Source of the DNA: Mesoterricola sediminis
Lineage (GTDB): Bacteria; Acidobacteriota; Holophagae; Holophagales; Holophagaceae
Assembly: GCF_030295425.1 (NCBI RefSeq)
Contig: NZ_AP027081.1
Span: forward strand, 2,773,001 to 2,837,000
Length of the DNA stretch: 64,000 nucleotides
Direction of reading: 5' to 3'
Of the stretch, positions 1-10,685 are shown piece after piece; the first letter of the stretch is position 1, and every line of letters starts with the position of its first letter. The position numbers and the translations under genes are program-made. Under the pieces are notes generated by a model. The model saw only the letters and a program-made list of their open reading frames with translations. It ran no database searches and was not told the origin of the DNA.

Positions 1-558
1 GGAGGCGGTCAGGGGGGTCCCGGCGGCGTTGACGATCCGGCAGACGAGCCGGATGGGGCCGGTGGTCCCGGCCTGGAAGGTCACCTCGGGGCCGTCGGTC
101 CGGCCCGCCAGGACGGCATGGACGGCGCTCCAGGCGTAGGTGGCGCCCGGCTGGGCGGGCACCGAGGCCTTCAGGTCCCGGGCCCCGGGGGGAACCCGGT
201 CGGGTCCGGTCACGGGTCCCCGGGGGGGCGGGATGACCCGCACCTGGGTGTGGCCGGTGCGGCCGTGGACCCGGGCGGTGACCTGGAACGTGCCGGGCCC
301 ACCGGTGGCCTGGTATCGCCCGCCGGGCGAGATCGTGCCGCCGGTGACCGACCACGCCGTCCCGGCCGGGGCCTCCGCCCAGCCCCGGATCCGCAGGTCC
401 AGGGTCCGCCCCTCCGTCACCACGCCGTCCGCCGGTTCCAGGACCAGGGCCTCCGGACCCATGGGCGACACCGGCGCCACCGCCTTCGGCGCCTGGCAAC
501 CGGGTAGGGCCACCAGGGCCGCCAGGATTCCGATCCGCCACCCCGCCCGCATGCCCAT
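1..558 (-). CDS. Putative Ig-like-domain lipoprotein, 5' part only
   Basis: Minus-strand frame open from an ATG at 558 (alternative ATG at 552) to the left edge, so only the first 186 residues are visible. The N-terminus has a short signal sequence ending in ALPGC, a usable lipobox with the Cys at residue 21, so the product is probably an outer-membrane or periplasmic lipoprotein. The rest is Gly/Pro/Thr-rich beta-type sequence of the bacterial Ig-like or PKD kind (for example WSVTGGTISPGGRYQ followed by GPGTFQVTAR), apparently in two consecutive repeats. It is divergent from flhA with an 89-bp gap. Function unknown; an adhesin-like or cell-surface role is inference. The 3' end lies outside the window. 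Confidence 0.7.
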   Translation of the reverse strand, partial: MGMRAGWRIGILAALVALPGCQAPKAVAPVSPMGPEALVLEPADGVVTEGRTLDLRIRGWAEAPAGTAWSVTGGTISPGGRYQATGGPGTFQVTARVHGRTGHTQVRVIPPPRGPVTGPDRVPPGARDLKASVPAQPGATYAWSAVHAVLAGRTDGPEVTFQAGTTGPIRLVCRIVNAAGTPLTAS

Positions 559-647
559 GCCTGCCTCCAGAACCTTGCCAAATCCAAGCTGTCCATTGGA
601 TAAGGCCTGTTGGCATCACTTTCGCTGTCTGAGGCCCTGGTGTCAAC

Positions 648-2729
648 ATGCTGACCTACCTGGACAGGCTCCTCCCCTACGTCAGCCGCCTTTCCCGGCG
701 GGTTGACCTGGCTGCGCCCGTCTTCGTCCTGATCGTCATGGTGGTCATGATCCTGCCGCTGCCGGCGTTCGTGATCGACATCCTGATCGTCTTCAACATC
801 ACCCTGTCCCTCCTGATCCTCCTGGTGGGCATGTATGTCAGCAAACCCCAGGAATTCAACGCCTACCCCTCGATCCTCCTGATCGTCACCCTCTTCCGCC
901 TGGGCCTGAACGTGGCCACCACCCGCCGGATCCTCCTGTATGGCGGCGAGCAGGGCCCGGAGGCGGCCGGCCACATGGTGCAGGCCTTCGGCCAGTTCGT
1001 GGTGGGCGGCAGCTACGTCATCGGCCTGGTGGTCTTCCTCATCCTCCTGGCCATCCAGTTCCTCGTCATCAACCACGGCGCCGGCCGCATCGCGGAAGTG
1101 ACCGCCCGCTTCACCCTCGACGCCATGCCCGGCAAGCAGATGGCCATCGACGCGGACCTGAACGCCGGCTACATCGACGAGCACGAGGCGCGGCGCCGGC
1201 GGCGGGAACTGGGCGAGGAGGCCAATTTCTACGGGGCCATGGACGGCGCCGTGAAGTTCACCCAGCGGGACGCCGTGGCCGCCCTGCTCATCCTGGCCGT
1301 GAACATCATCGCCGGCATCATCATCGGCATCCTCAAGTACAACATGCCCGTCATGGCGGCCATGGAGACCTTCACCCTCCTGACCGTGGGCGACGGCCTC
1401 GTCACCGCGGTGCCCAGCCTCCTCATCTCCGTGGGTGGCGCCATCCTCACCACCCGCAGCGGCAGCCAGTCCCCCAACCTCGGCGCCGACCTGGTGGGCC
1501 AGCTCGGCCTCGACTACCGGCCCCTGGCCATCGCGGCCGCCGTCCTCTTCCTCTTCGGAGCCGTCCCGGGCCTGCCCCTGGTCCCCTTCTGGATCATGGG
1601 GGTGGTCTTCGGGATCATGGCCTACGCCACCTACGTGTTCGCGCTGCAGAAGGCGTCCCGCAAGGCGGAGCCGGAGAAGCCCAAGGCCGAGGCCCCCGAG
1701 CGGGTCGAGGCCCTCCTCAAGGTGGATCCCCTGGGCCTGGAGGTGGGCTACGGCCTCATCTCCCTCCTGGACGTCAACCAGGGCGGGACAGTCCTTGAGC
1801 GGATCAAGGCCCTCCGGCGCCAGATGGCCCAGGAACTGGGCATCGTCGTGCCCCCCATCCGGATCCGGGACAACCTCCAGCTGCCGGCCAACGTCTACCG
1901 GGTCCAGCTGCGCGGCGAGGAGATCGCGCGCAGCGAGGTCATCCCGGGCATGTTCCTGGCCATGAACCCCGGGACGGCCACCGGCGACGTCCAGGGCACC
2001 GCCACCACCGAGCCCGCCTTCGGCCTTCCCGCCTTCTGGATCCAGGAAGGCCAGCGCGACCACGCCCAGCTCATGGGCTACACGGTGGTCGACCCGGCCA
2101 CCGTGATCACCACGCACCTCTCGGAACTCATCAAGCAGCAGGCCCCCGAGCTCGTCGGCCGGCCCGAACTCCAGGGCCTCCTGGACAACCTCAAGGAGTC
2201 CGCCCCCAAGCTCGTGGAGGAGCTGGTGCCCAACGTGGTGCCCGTGGGCCTCCTCCTCAAGGTCCTCCAGAACCTCCTCCGGGAGCGGGTGCCCGTGCGG
2301 GACCTGGGCCGGATCCTGGAGGCCACCGCCGACGCCGCCGGCGTCACCCGCGACCCCCTCGTCCTCACCGAATACGTCCGGCAGCACATGGGGCGCTCCC
2401 TCACGACGCCGCACCTCAGCGAGAACAACGAGCTGGGCGTCCTCATGCTGGACCCCCAGCTGGAGCAGGCCATCCAGTCCGGCATCGAGACCACGGACCG
2501 CGGCAGCTTCCTGGCCCTGGACCCGGGCCGCTTGCAGGAGATCCTCGGCCGCATCAGCTCGGGCATCACCAACCTCCTGCCCGGGGCCCAGCCGGTGCTC
2601 CTGACGAACCCCGTGGTCCGCCCCCACCTGCGCCGCCTCCTGGAGCGCGCCCTGCCCCACCTCGTCGTCCTCAGCCACAGCGAGATCCCCATGGACGTGC
2701 GCGTGGTGAACCTCGGGACGGTGTCATGA
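648..2729 (+). CDS. flhA: Flagellar export gate protein FlhA
   Basis: 693-aa FlhA, the inner-membrane gate of the flagellar type III export apparatus. The N-terminal half holds about eight membrane helices and the diagnostic stretches PSILLIVTLFRLGLNVATTR and GRIAEVTARFTLDAMPGKQM, with the FHIPEP-type loop between; residues from about 330 on form the cytoplasmic domain that receives chaperone-substrate complexes. Length matches the family (about 690-700). First gene of an operon with flhF, flhG, fliA, fliM and fliN/fliY, all on the plus strand with short gaps. No strong Shine-Dalgarno is seen in front of the ATG, but no better start exists. Confidence 0.97.
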   Translation: MLTYLDRLLPYVSRLSRRVDLAAPVFVLIVMVVMILPLPAFVIDILIVFNITLSLLILLVGMYVSKPQEFNAYPSILLIVTLFRLGLNVATTRRILLYGGEQGPEAAGHMVQAFGQFVVGGSYVIGLVVFLILLAIQFLVINHGAGRIAEVTARFTLDAMPGKQMAIDADLNAGYIDEHEARRRRRELGEEANFYGAMDGAVKFTQRDAVAALLILAVNIIAGIIIGILKYNMPVMAAMETFTLLTVGDGLVTAVPSLLISVGGAILTTRSGSQSPNLGADLVGQLGLDYRPLAIAAAVLFLFGAVPGLPLVPFWIMGVVFGIMAYATYVFALQKASRKAEPEKPKAEAPERVEALLKVDPLGLEVGYGLISLLDVNQGGTVLERIKALRRQMAQELGIVVPPIRIRDNLQLPANVYRVQLRGEEIARSEVIPGMFLAMNPGTATGDVQGTATTEPAFGLPAFWIQEGQRDHAQLMGYTVVDPATVITTHLSELIKQQAPELVGRPELQGLLDNLKESAPKLVEELVPNVVPVGLLLKVLQNLLRERVPVRDLGRILEATADAAGVTRDPLVLTEYVRQHMGRSLTTPHLSENNELGVLMLDPQLEQAIQSGIETTDRGSFLALDPGRLQEILGRISSGITNLLPGAQPVLLTNPVVRPHLRRLLERALPHLVVLSHSEIPMDVRVVNLGTVS

Positions 2730-2760
2730 TCCCCCCCTCCTTCGATCCACGGACGGCCCC

Positions 2761-4087
2761 ATGCGCGTGAAGACCTTTGAAGCCGCCTCCATGCAGGAAG
2801 CCCTCTCCGTCGTGAAGCGCGACATGGGGGAAGACGCCTTCATCCTGTCCACCCGGACCCGCCGCCGCAAGACGCCCCTGGGCGAGGAGGCCTACATCGA
2901 GGTCACCGCGGCCGTGGACGAGGCCTCGGACCGCCCGGCCCCCCAGCCCCCGCCCGCACCCGCCCGGGCCGCCGCCACGTATGGCCTGCGCGACCCCCTG
3001 GCGGCGCGCCACGCGCCCGTGCGCGCCCCCGAACCGCCGCGGGCGGAGCCCCGCCCCGCCGCCCCGCCCGCGGCGGCCGCGCCCCCCGCCGCCGCCCCCG
3101 CCCCCCGTGGACCTCCAGCCCCTGCGGCGCGAGCTCCTGGAGATCAAGGGCGCCGTGGAGGCCCTCAAGGAGGTGGAGGTCCGCAACGCCTCCATCCTGC
3201 GCGAGCTGGACCAGATGAAGGCCCAGCTCACCCGCATCCAGAAGCAGGGCATGCCCCAGGCCCAGCTGCAGCTGCCCCAGCCCCTGCTCGAGCTCTACGG
3301 CGACCTCGTCGCCAACGACCTGGACCCCCTCATCGCCCTGCGCCTGTGCGAGTACACCCAGCGCTCCCTCATGGAGCAGGACGGGACCGGCCACTCCGGG
3401 GAGCTGGACCCCGAGCGGGCCCGCATCTTCCTGCGGCGCGTCATCGCCGACTTCATCCCCGTCGCCCCTCCCATCCAGCTCGAGACCGGGCGCACCCGGG
3501 TGGTGGCCCTGGTGGGGCCCACGGGCGTGGGGAAGACCACGACCATCGCGAAGCTGGCCGCCTATGCCAAGCTCGAGCTCAAGCAGAAGGTCGCCCTCCT
3601 GACCCTGGACACCTTCCGCATCGCCGCGGTGGACCAGCTCCACCAGTACGCGGAGATCCTCCAGGTCCCCCTCCACGTGGCCCTGACCGTGGAGGACCTG
3701 CGCAGCGCCCTCCGCTTCTACCAGGACCGCGCCCTCGTGCTCCTCGACACGCCGGGGCACAGCCCCAAGGACGCGGAGATGATGGGCCAGCTGCGCCGGT
3801 TCCTGGACGAGCTGCCCGAGGCGGAGGTCCACCTGGTGCTTTCCGCCACCACGAAGCCCCGGGACCTGGCCGACATCGCCCAGCGCTTCGAGTCCCTCGG
3901 CCCCAGCCGCCTCGTCTTCACCAAGCTGGACGAGACCTGCACCCTGGGCCCCCTCCTCTCCACCCTGGTGAGAGTCAAGCGCCCCATCAGCTACCTGGGG
4001 ACGGGCCAGGAGGTCCCCCAGGACCTCGAAATGGCCACGAGCCGGCGCCTGGCCGACCTCATCCTCCCCCTGCCCCAGCTCGCCTGA
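2761..4087 (+). CDS. flhF: Flagellar GTPase FlhF, reading frame broken near 3060-3107
   Basis: SRP-type GTPase that places the flagellum at the pole. The N-terminus (MRVKTFEAASMQEALSVVKR from 2761) and the GTPase core lie in different frames: frame 1 reads to about 3100, and the remainder (VDLQPLRRELLEIKGAVEAL onward) is one base further on, ending at 4087. The switch falls in a Pro/Ala-coding stretch full of C runs (runs of 5-6 C at about 3079-3106). Removing one base there would restore a protein of about 440 aa. The core shows G1 GPTGVGKTTTIAKLAA, DTFRIAAVDQL, DTPGHSPKD and TKLDE. An assembly or homopolymer error is the simplest explanation; a true mutation or programmed slippage cannot be excluded. 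Left as it stands, the product would be a truncated N-terminus with a nonsense tail. Confidence 0.88.
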
Positions 4088-4124
4088 CAGTTCCCCGCAT
4101 CCGCGCATCGACCCTAGGCCCGCC

Positions 4125-4988
4125 ATGAACGATCAAGCCAACCGTCTCAGAGCCCTGGCCCGCACCCAGCCGGCCCCCTCCAGCCTCTTCGGGAGCCGGG
4201 TGATGGCCATCGCCTCCGGCAAGGGGGGCGTGGGCAAGACCAACGTCGTGGCCGGCCTGGCCATGTCCCTCGCCCAGCAGGGCCAGCGCGTGATGGTCCT
4301 CGACGCCGACTTCGGCCTGGCCAACCTGGACATCCTCCTGGGCCTGGCCCCCAGCCACACCCTCGAGCACGTCCTCCGGGGCGAGAAGCTCCTGGAGGAG
4401 ATCATCGTGGACGGGCCCTTCGGGATCCGGATCATCCCCGCCAGCAGCGGCATCCAGGAGCTGACCCGGCTGGACGCCGCCGCCGAGCTGCGCCTGGTCC
4501 AGGGCCTCCAGCGGGTCTCCCAGGGCCTGGACTGGCTGCTCATCGATACCGCCGCCGGCATCCACGATTCGGTCATCAAGCTCCTCATGGCGGCCCAGGA
4601 GGTCCTCCTGGTCACCACCCCCGAGCCCACCGCCCTCGTGGACGCCTACGCCATGGTCAAGGTCGTCCACCTGCGGGATCCCCAGAAGCCCCTGTGGCTC
4701 CTCGTGAACAACGCCCAGAACGAGGAGGAGGCGGAGGAGACCATCGAACAGCTCCAGGCGGCCACCCAGCGCTTCCTCAACCGGGAGCTCCAGGTCCTGG
4801 GCATGCTCCCCGCCGACCCCTTCATGCTGCAGGCCGTCCGCCAGCAGCGGTGCGTGGTCGATCTCTACCCCCAGGCCCCCGCCACCCTCGCCTTCGCCGA
4901 GGCGGCCGCCCGCCTTCAGCAGAAGATCCCCTTACAAAAAGAGGGATTTGCTGCATTCTGGAAGGGCCTTAGCACCGAGGAGCCATGA
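4125..4988 (+). CDS. flhG: Flagellar number regulator FlhG (MinD-like ATPase)
   Basis: 287-aa ParA/MinD-family ATPase. The deviant Walker A is SGKGGVGKTNVVAGLA (about residues 31-46), followed by VLDADFGLANLDILLGL, typical of FlhG/FleN/YlxH. In the known system FlhG binds FlhF and limits flagellar number; here it follows flhF directly (37 bp after its stop) and overlaps fliA by 4 bp, so it should be translationally coupled. The C-terminal region ends LQQKIPLQKEGFAAFWKGLS, consistent with a membrane-targeting helix. Length is normal for the family. Confidence 0.95.
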   Translation: MNDQANRLRALARTQPAPSSLFGSRVMAIASGKGGVGKTNVVAGLAMSLAQQGQRVMVLDADFGLANLDILLGLAPSHTLEHVLRGEKLLEEIIVDGPFGIRIIPASSGIQELTRLDAAAELRLVQGLQRVSQGLDWLLIDTAAGIHDSVIKLLMAAQEVLLVTTPEPTALVDAYAMVKVVHLRDPQKPLWLLVNNAQNEEEAEETIEQLQAATQRFLNRELQVLGMLPADPFMLQAVRQQRCVVDLYPQAPATLAFAEAAARLQQKIPLQKEGFAAFWKGLSTEEP

Positions 4989-5851
4989 CGGAGGGAGGTC
5001 GACCGGCGGGAAAGGGGCAGGACCCCAGGCAGGCCGCGTCCACGATGGGCAGGGCGGCCCTGGACGCCTATGGCCGCGCCGCCAGGATTCCCACCCCCTC
5101 CCCGGCCCGGCCCGAGGCGCCGGAGGTGCCGGACCTGCCCGACCTCCGGGACCGGGAGGAGCTCATCACCGAATGCCTGCCCCTGGTGAAGTTCGTCGCC
5201 CACCGCATCTCGAGCCGCCTGCCCAGCCACGTGGAGGTGGATGACCTCATCCACTCCGGGATCCTGGGCCTCATGGACGCCGTGCGGAAGTTCGAGCCCG
5301 ACCGGAACGTGAAGTTCAAGACCTACGCCGAGCAGCGCATCCGGGGCGCCATCCTGGACGGCCTGCGGGACCTGGACTGGGTCCCCCGGAGCCTCCGCCG
5401 CAAGAAGAAGGACATCGAGGCCGCCTATCACCTCCTGGAGCAACAGCACGGGCGGGCCGCGACGGACGAGGAAGTGGCCGCCCACCTGGGCCTCGCCCTG
5501 GACGACCTCCACCATTCCCTGGACGAACTCAAGGGCGTGACCCTCGGCGCCTTCGTGGACGCCGGCGAGAACGGCGAGGGCGAGAACCTCATCAGCTTCG
5601 TCCCCGACCCGGACGGGGAGAACCCCCACATCCTGCTCCAGGCCCGGGAGGTGAGAAGCATTCTCAAGTCGGCCGTCGACCGCCTCCCCACCAAGGAGCG
5701 GTTCGTGGTCCAGCTCTACTACTTCGAGGAGCTGACCATGAAGGAAATCGGCACGCTCCTCAACATCACCGAAAGTCGGGTATCGCAATTGCATACCAAG
5801 TCCATGCTCCGCCTCCGGGGCAAGCTCAAGGAACGACGCATCGATGGTTGA
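4985..5851 (+). CDS. fliA: RNA polymerase sigma factor FliA (sigma-28)
   Basis: 288-aa sigma-70 family protein of the FliA/SigD group. Region 2 is around residues 60-125 (LPLVKFVAHRISSRLPSHVE, then DDLIHSGILGLMDAVRKFEP and KFKTYAEQRIRGAILDGLRD). Region 3 begins WVPRSLRRKKKDIE, and region 4 near the C-terminus has LPTKERFVVQLYYFEELTMK plus the recognition helix ITESRVSQLHTKSMLRLR. It would direct late flagellar gene transcription. The ATG overlaps the flhG stop by 4 bp. The roughly 50-residue Pro/Arg-rich N-terminal extension is unusual; an internal start (MGRAALDAYG, 5045) is possible. Confidence 0.95.
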   Translation: MTEGGRPAGKGQDPRQAASTMGRAALDAYGRAARIPTPSPARPEAPEVPDLPDLRDREELITECLPLVKFVAHRISSRLPSHVEVDDLIHSGILGLMDAVRKFEPDRNVKFKTYAEQRIRGAILDGLRDLDWVPRSLRRKKKDIEAAYHLLEQQHGRAATDEEVAAHLGLALDDLHHSLDELKGVTLGAFVDAGENGEGENLISFVPDPDGENPHILLQAREVRSILKSAVDRLPTKERFVVQLYYFEELTMKEIGTLLNITESRVSQLHTKSMLRLRGKLKERRIDG

Positions 5852-5863
5852 ACGGGATGAGCG

Positions 5864-6892
5864 ATGGCCAAGATTCTAAGCCAGGAAGAGGTTGATGCCC
5901 TCCTGAAGTCCCACGCCAAGGCGGCGAAGGGGCCTGCACCCGCTGCCGGGCCGGTTGATCGCCCCACCGCCAGCGCCGCGCCTCAGAAGGCAAAAAAAGC
6001 CCAGCAGTTGAAGAAGGTCAGCCTCTACAACTTCCGCCGGCCGGACCGGGTCAGCCGGGAGCAGATGCGCTCCCTGCACTTCATGCACGACCGCTTCGCC
6101 CGGAACTTCTCCAGCTCGCTGTCCGCCTACCTCCGGACCATCACCGAGGTCAACCTGGTCTCCGTGGAGCAGTTGAGCTACCAGGAGTTCCTCCTCTCCG
6201 TCCCGGACCCCACCTGCTTCAACGCCATCTCCATCCGGCCCCTGGAGGGCGCCTTCGCCCTCGAGGTGAACCCCCAGCTGGTCTTCCCCATCATCGACAA
6301 GATGCTGGGCGGCCCCGGCGACCCCCTCAAGCAGCTGCGCACCATGACCGACATCGAGCAGTCCATCTTCGACGGCGTGCTCAAGCTGGCCCTGGACGAC
6401 CTGCGCGAGGCCTGGCGCGGCATCATCGACCTGGACTTCAAGATCCAGGCCCGGGAGACGAGCCCCCAGCTCATCCAGATCGTGGCCCCCAACGAGGTCG
6501 TGCTGCTGGTGGTCTTCGAGGTGAAGATGAGCTCCGTGGTCGGCATGATCAACCTGGCCATCCCCTCCATCATCCTGGAGCCGGTGGCCAGCAAGTTCGA
6601 CCAGGAGATGTACACCGGCTACAAGAAGTCCGGCACGTTCGAGGAGGCCAAGCTCCTCATGGAGAGCGTGAAGCGGTGCGACATGCAGGTCTGCGCCGAG
6701 ATCCGGGGCACCAGCCTGAGGCTCTCGGACATCCTGGCCCTGCAGGAGGGGGACCTCATCCCCCTGACCAAGCGCTTCGACGCCGTGCTGGACCTCACCG
6801 TCGACGGCATTCCCCGCTTCCAGGGGTACGTCGCCCTCAATTCGAACCAGAAGCGGGTGTTCCAGGTGACCGCCCAGAAGCAGGAGGCTTGA
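5864..6892 (+). CDS. fliM: Flagellar motor switch protein FliM
   Basis: 342-aa C-ring protein. The N-terminus carries the CheY-P-binding signature as LSQEEVDALL (residues 5-14), then an Ala/Pro linker. The middle CheC-like domain begins about residue 50 (YNFRRPDRVSREQMRSLHFM) and includes MLGGPGDPLKQLRTMTDIEQ. The C-terminal SpoA domain, about residues 260-335, contains LRLSDILALQEGDLIPL. Lies 12 bp after fliA and immediately before fliN/fliY, the usual C-ring gene pair. Confidence 0.96.
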   Translation: MAKILSQEEVDALLKSHAKAAKGPAPAAGPVDRPTASAAPQKAKKAQQLKKVSLYNFRRPDRVSREQMRSLHFMHDRFARNFSSSLSAYLRTITEVNLVSVEQLSYQEFLLSVPDPTCFNAISIRPLEGAFALEVNPQLVFPIIDKMLGGPGDPLKQLRTMTDIEQSIFDGVLKLALDDLREAWRGIIDLDFKIQARETSPQLIQIVAPNEVVLLVVFEVKMSSVVGMINLAIPSIILEPVASKFDQEMYTGYKKSGTFEEAKLLMESVKRCDMQVCAEIRGTSLRLSDILALQEGDLIPLTKRFDAVLDLTVDGIPRFQGYVALNSNQKRVFQVTAQKQEA

Positions 6893-6893
6893 C

Positions 6894-7868
6894 ATGGATC
6901 CCGTGATGTCCGACCTCGATCAGAAGATCGGCGGCTGTTTTTCCGAGAGCATGGCCAGCGTGTTCTCCATGCTCACCGGGCGGGAATTCGCCATCAAGCC
7001 GCAGGACGGCAACACCCTGGACCACACCGGCGTCTCGGTGCTGCACCAGGCCACCGTCGTCTACGTGAAGGCCCACTACACCAAGGGCATGACCGGCACC
7101 CTCCTGTTCACCCTCCCCCTCAAGGAGGGGACGATGCTGGTGGACCTCATGCTGGGCGGGGACGGGACCCCCAGCACGGAGCTGGCCGGCGACAGCAAGG
7201 ACGCCCTGGCCGAGACCTTCAACCAGATCATGGGCAGCGCCAACCAGGCCCTGTCGGACCTGGCGGGAGAGACCCTCTCCATCTCCAACGTCGAGATCTT
7301 CTCCATGGAGGGCGGCGACGCCACCGGCCTGGAGGAACTCATGGGGCCCGGGCCCTTCTACGACCTGCCCCTGGAGACCACCCAGGAGAACCTCTCCACC
7401 CAGATCCACCTGCTCATCCCCGACCTGCTGGTGCAGCAGCTGAAGCGCAAGCTGGGCCTGGGCGAACCGCCCGCGGCCCCGCCGCCGGCCGCCCCCGAGC
7501 CCGTCGCGGCTCCGGCGGCCGCGCCAGCTGCCCGCGCGGCCGCGGCCCCCGCCCCCGCCGCCGCTCCGGCCGCGGGTCCCACCGCCCGGCAGCAGTCCGC
7601 GGTGGATACGGGCAACCTGGACCTCCTCCTCGACATCGAGCTGCCCCTCATGGTTCGGATGGGCCAGACCGAAATGCAGCTGGGCGAACTGCTCAAGCTG
7701 ACCCCCGGCAGCATCCTGGAGCTCAACCGCGCCGCCGACGCCCCGGTGGAGCTCCTGGTGAACAGCAAGCTCATCGCCCGGGGCGAAGTGGTGGTGGTCG
7801 ACGGCAATTTCGCCTTCCGCATCACGGAGATCGAGAGCACCGACGCCCGCATCCGCAGCCTCGTCTAG
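6894..7868 (+). CDS. fliN: Flagellar motor switch protein FliN/FliY (CheC-like domain plus SpoA)
   Basis: 324 aa, much longer than a plain FliN (about 100-140 aa). Residues 1-180 form a CheC/CheX-type domain (ALAETFNQIMGSANQALSDL carries the ExxN helix seen in CheC phosphatases). Then comes an Ala/Pro linker (about 190-230) and a C-terminal SpoA domain (LDLLLDIELPLMVRMGQTEM through NGNFAFRITEI-type sequence). This is the FliY layout of Bacillus and Leptospira; whether it dephosphorylates CheY-P here is inference. Last gene of the flagellar operon; its start is 1 bp after the fliM stop. Confidence 0.93.
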   Translation: MDPVMSDLDQKIGGCFSESMASVFSMLTGREFAIKPQDGNTLDHTGVSVLHQATVVYVKAHYTKGMTGTLLFTLPLKEGTMLVDLMLGGDGTPSTELAGDSKDALAETFNQIMGSANQALSDLAGETLSISNVEIFSMEGGDATGLEELMGPGPFYDLPLETTQENLSTQIHLLIPDLLVQQLKRKLGLGEPPAAPPPAAPEPVAAPAAAPAARAAAAPAPAAAPAAGPTARQQSAVDTGNLDLLLDIELPLMVRMGQTEMQLGELLKLTPGSILELNRAADAPVELLVNSKLIARGEVVVVDGNFAFRITEIESTDARIRSLV

Positions 7869-7956
7869 AAAGCCCTGGACGCTGAAGGCAGGTTCGCCTC
7901 CCATCCCGAGGTGAGGCCGTCCGAAGGGCTGCGAAGAGCCTGGCTCCTGGGCCCGG

Positions 7957-8193
7957 TCAGGCCCTGCCGTCCGGGGCGCCGGCCTTGCGCTGGCGCCGCT
8001 GGATGACCAGGTGGACGATCAAGAGGACCACGCCGGCCCCGGCGAGGAGGCCGCGGAAGAAGTCGAGCAGGCCTGGCTGGAGGGTTCCCAGCCAGCCGTG
8101 ACGCGCGAGCATGGGCAGCAGGTTCCCGCCGGACACACAGGCCAGGCCGCAGAAGAACCATCCGGTGACGGGGGTGCGTTGGGCGCGGCACAT
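7957..8193 (-). CDS. Small membrane protein, downstream of Xre regulator
   Basis: 78 aa starting MCRAQRTPVTGWFFCGLACV with two hydrophobic segments (about residues 10-25 and 45-65) and a basic Arg/Lys tail. The ATG at 8193 lies 2 bp after the stop of the gene at 8196-8393, so it is the third gene of a tight minus-strand operon. No family recognised. A longer in-frame reading exists up to 8319, but it would run antiparallel through the neighbour and lacks a ribosome site. Confidence 0.6.
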   Translation of the reverse strand: MCRAQRTPVTGWFFCGLACVSGGNLLPMLARHGWLGTLQPGLLDFFRGLLAGAGVVLLIVHLVIQRRQRKAGAPDGRA

Positions 8194-8195
8194 GG

Positions 8196-8393
8196 TCAGC
8201 CCCTCAGCCGGAGATAGGTCAGGGCGATCACCTTCGTGACGGCCATGACGACCAGGACGGCCATCAGGTCCCGGTGCAGGCCCTCGCCGCGGAGGAGGCC
8301 CCGGATCAGGAAGGCGCACAGCACCCCGGCGCCGGCCACTGCGGCATGGCTGGTGGCCTTGTACCGATGGATGATGAATCTTTCGTCAAACAT
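8196..8393 (-). CDS. Small membrane protein next to Xre regulator (DUF2178-like)
   Basis: 65 aa (MFDERFIIHRYKATSHAAVA...) with two predicted helices around residues 14-31 and 42-58. Its ATG (8391-8393) directly abuts the stop codon of the upstream Xre regulator. Pairs of a short Xre regulator and a small DUF2178-type membrane protein are common in bacteria; matching this protein to that family rests on size, topology and context only. Confidence 0.65.
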   Translation of the reverse strand: MFDERFIIHRYKATSHAAVAGAGVLCAFLIRGLLRGEGLHRDLMAVLVVMAVTKVIALTYLRLRG

Positions 8394-8606
8394 TCAGGAC
8401 TCCTTGAGGGTGAACAGGTCGTCGGTGGCCAGCCCGAAGTGCCGCGCCAGCTGCAGGGCCAGGGGCAGGCTGGGCACATAGCGCCCCTGCTCGATGGAAT
8501 TGATGCTCTGGCGGGACACCCCCACCGCGTCCGCCAGATCCTGCTGGGTGAGGCCCCGCGCCGTGCGGACCTCGCGCACGCGGTTCTCGAGGATGGGATG
8601 GGCCAT
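8394..8606 (-). CDS. Small Xre-family transcriptional regulator
   Basis: 70 aa from MAHPILENRVREVRTARGLT. It is a single helix-turn-helix of the Cro/CI type (LTQQDLADAVGVSRQSINSI) followed by EQGRYVPSLPLALQLARHFG, the pattern of short one-domain regulators such as YozG. Start chosen at 8606; the upstream ATG at 8624 lies inside a palindrome likely to be the operator (8619-8636). First gene of a three-gene minus-strand operon with two membrane proteins, probably autoregulated. Confidence 0.85.
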   Translation of the reverse strand: MAHPILENRVREVRTARGLTQQDLADAVGVSRQSINSIEQGRYVPSLPLALQLARHFGLATDDLFTLKES

Positions 8607-8618
8607 GGCGCACCTGTG

Positions 8619-8636
8619 TGTCAAACTTGCTTGACA
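8619..8636. promoter_or_regulatory. Palindrome upstream of the Xre gene, candidate operator
   Basis: TGTCAA-ACTTGC-TTGACA is a perfect 6-bp inverted repeat centred 21 bp before the Xre start codon. A third half-site, TGTCAA, occurs at 8662-8667. The arrangement suits autoregulation by the Xre protein; this is inferred from position and symmetry. Confidence 0.5.
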
Positions 8637-8812
8637 TCAGCCTGGGGCACCGCCGGTGGGATGTCAAGCCACCTTTACATCTTTCCGCGGGCCCCGACTG
8701 TGGCGCCGGCGCCACACCCCCCGCCACACCCGGGCACACACCCTGTGGGCGCACGGACCACATTGTCAAAATCCAGCGAATGCTCTTGAATGGGGACCAG
8801 GCAGGAGCTCCC

Positions 8813-10645
<1,833 letters not shown>

Positions 10646-10647
10646 AC

Positions 10648-10674
10648 GCGGGGGGCGCCCCTGGCGCCCCCCGC
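10648..10674. terminator. Bidirectional terminator between glmS and pilY1
   Basis: Perfect 12-bp GC-only stem (GCGGGGGGCGCC / GGCGCCCCCCGC) with a 3-nt loop, 2 bp after the glmS stop and 11 bp before the convergent pilY1 stop. There is no T-tract, so it is not a textbook intrinsic terminator, but stem strength and position argue that it separates the two convergent genes. Confidence 0.75.
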
Positions 10675-10685
10675 TGCTTCAGGCC

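Noticed and set aside
417-2678. 753-codon minus-strand open frame opposite flhA
   Set aside because: Low-complexity Asp/Glu/Gly/His-rich antisense translation of a well-conserved flhA; produced by high GC at codon third positions.
8640-8812. glmS ribozyme/riboswitch upstream of glmS
   Set aside because: The gap is short and no glmS ribozyme core was recognisable.
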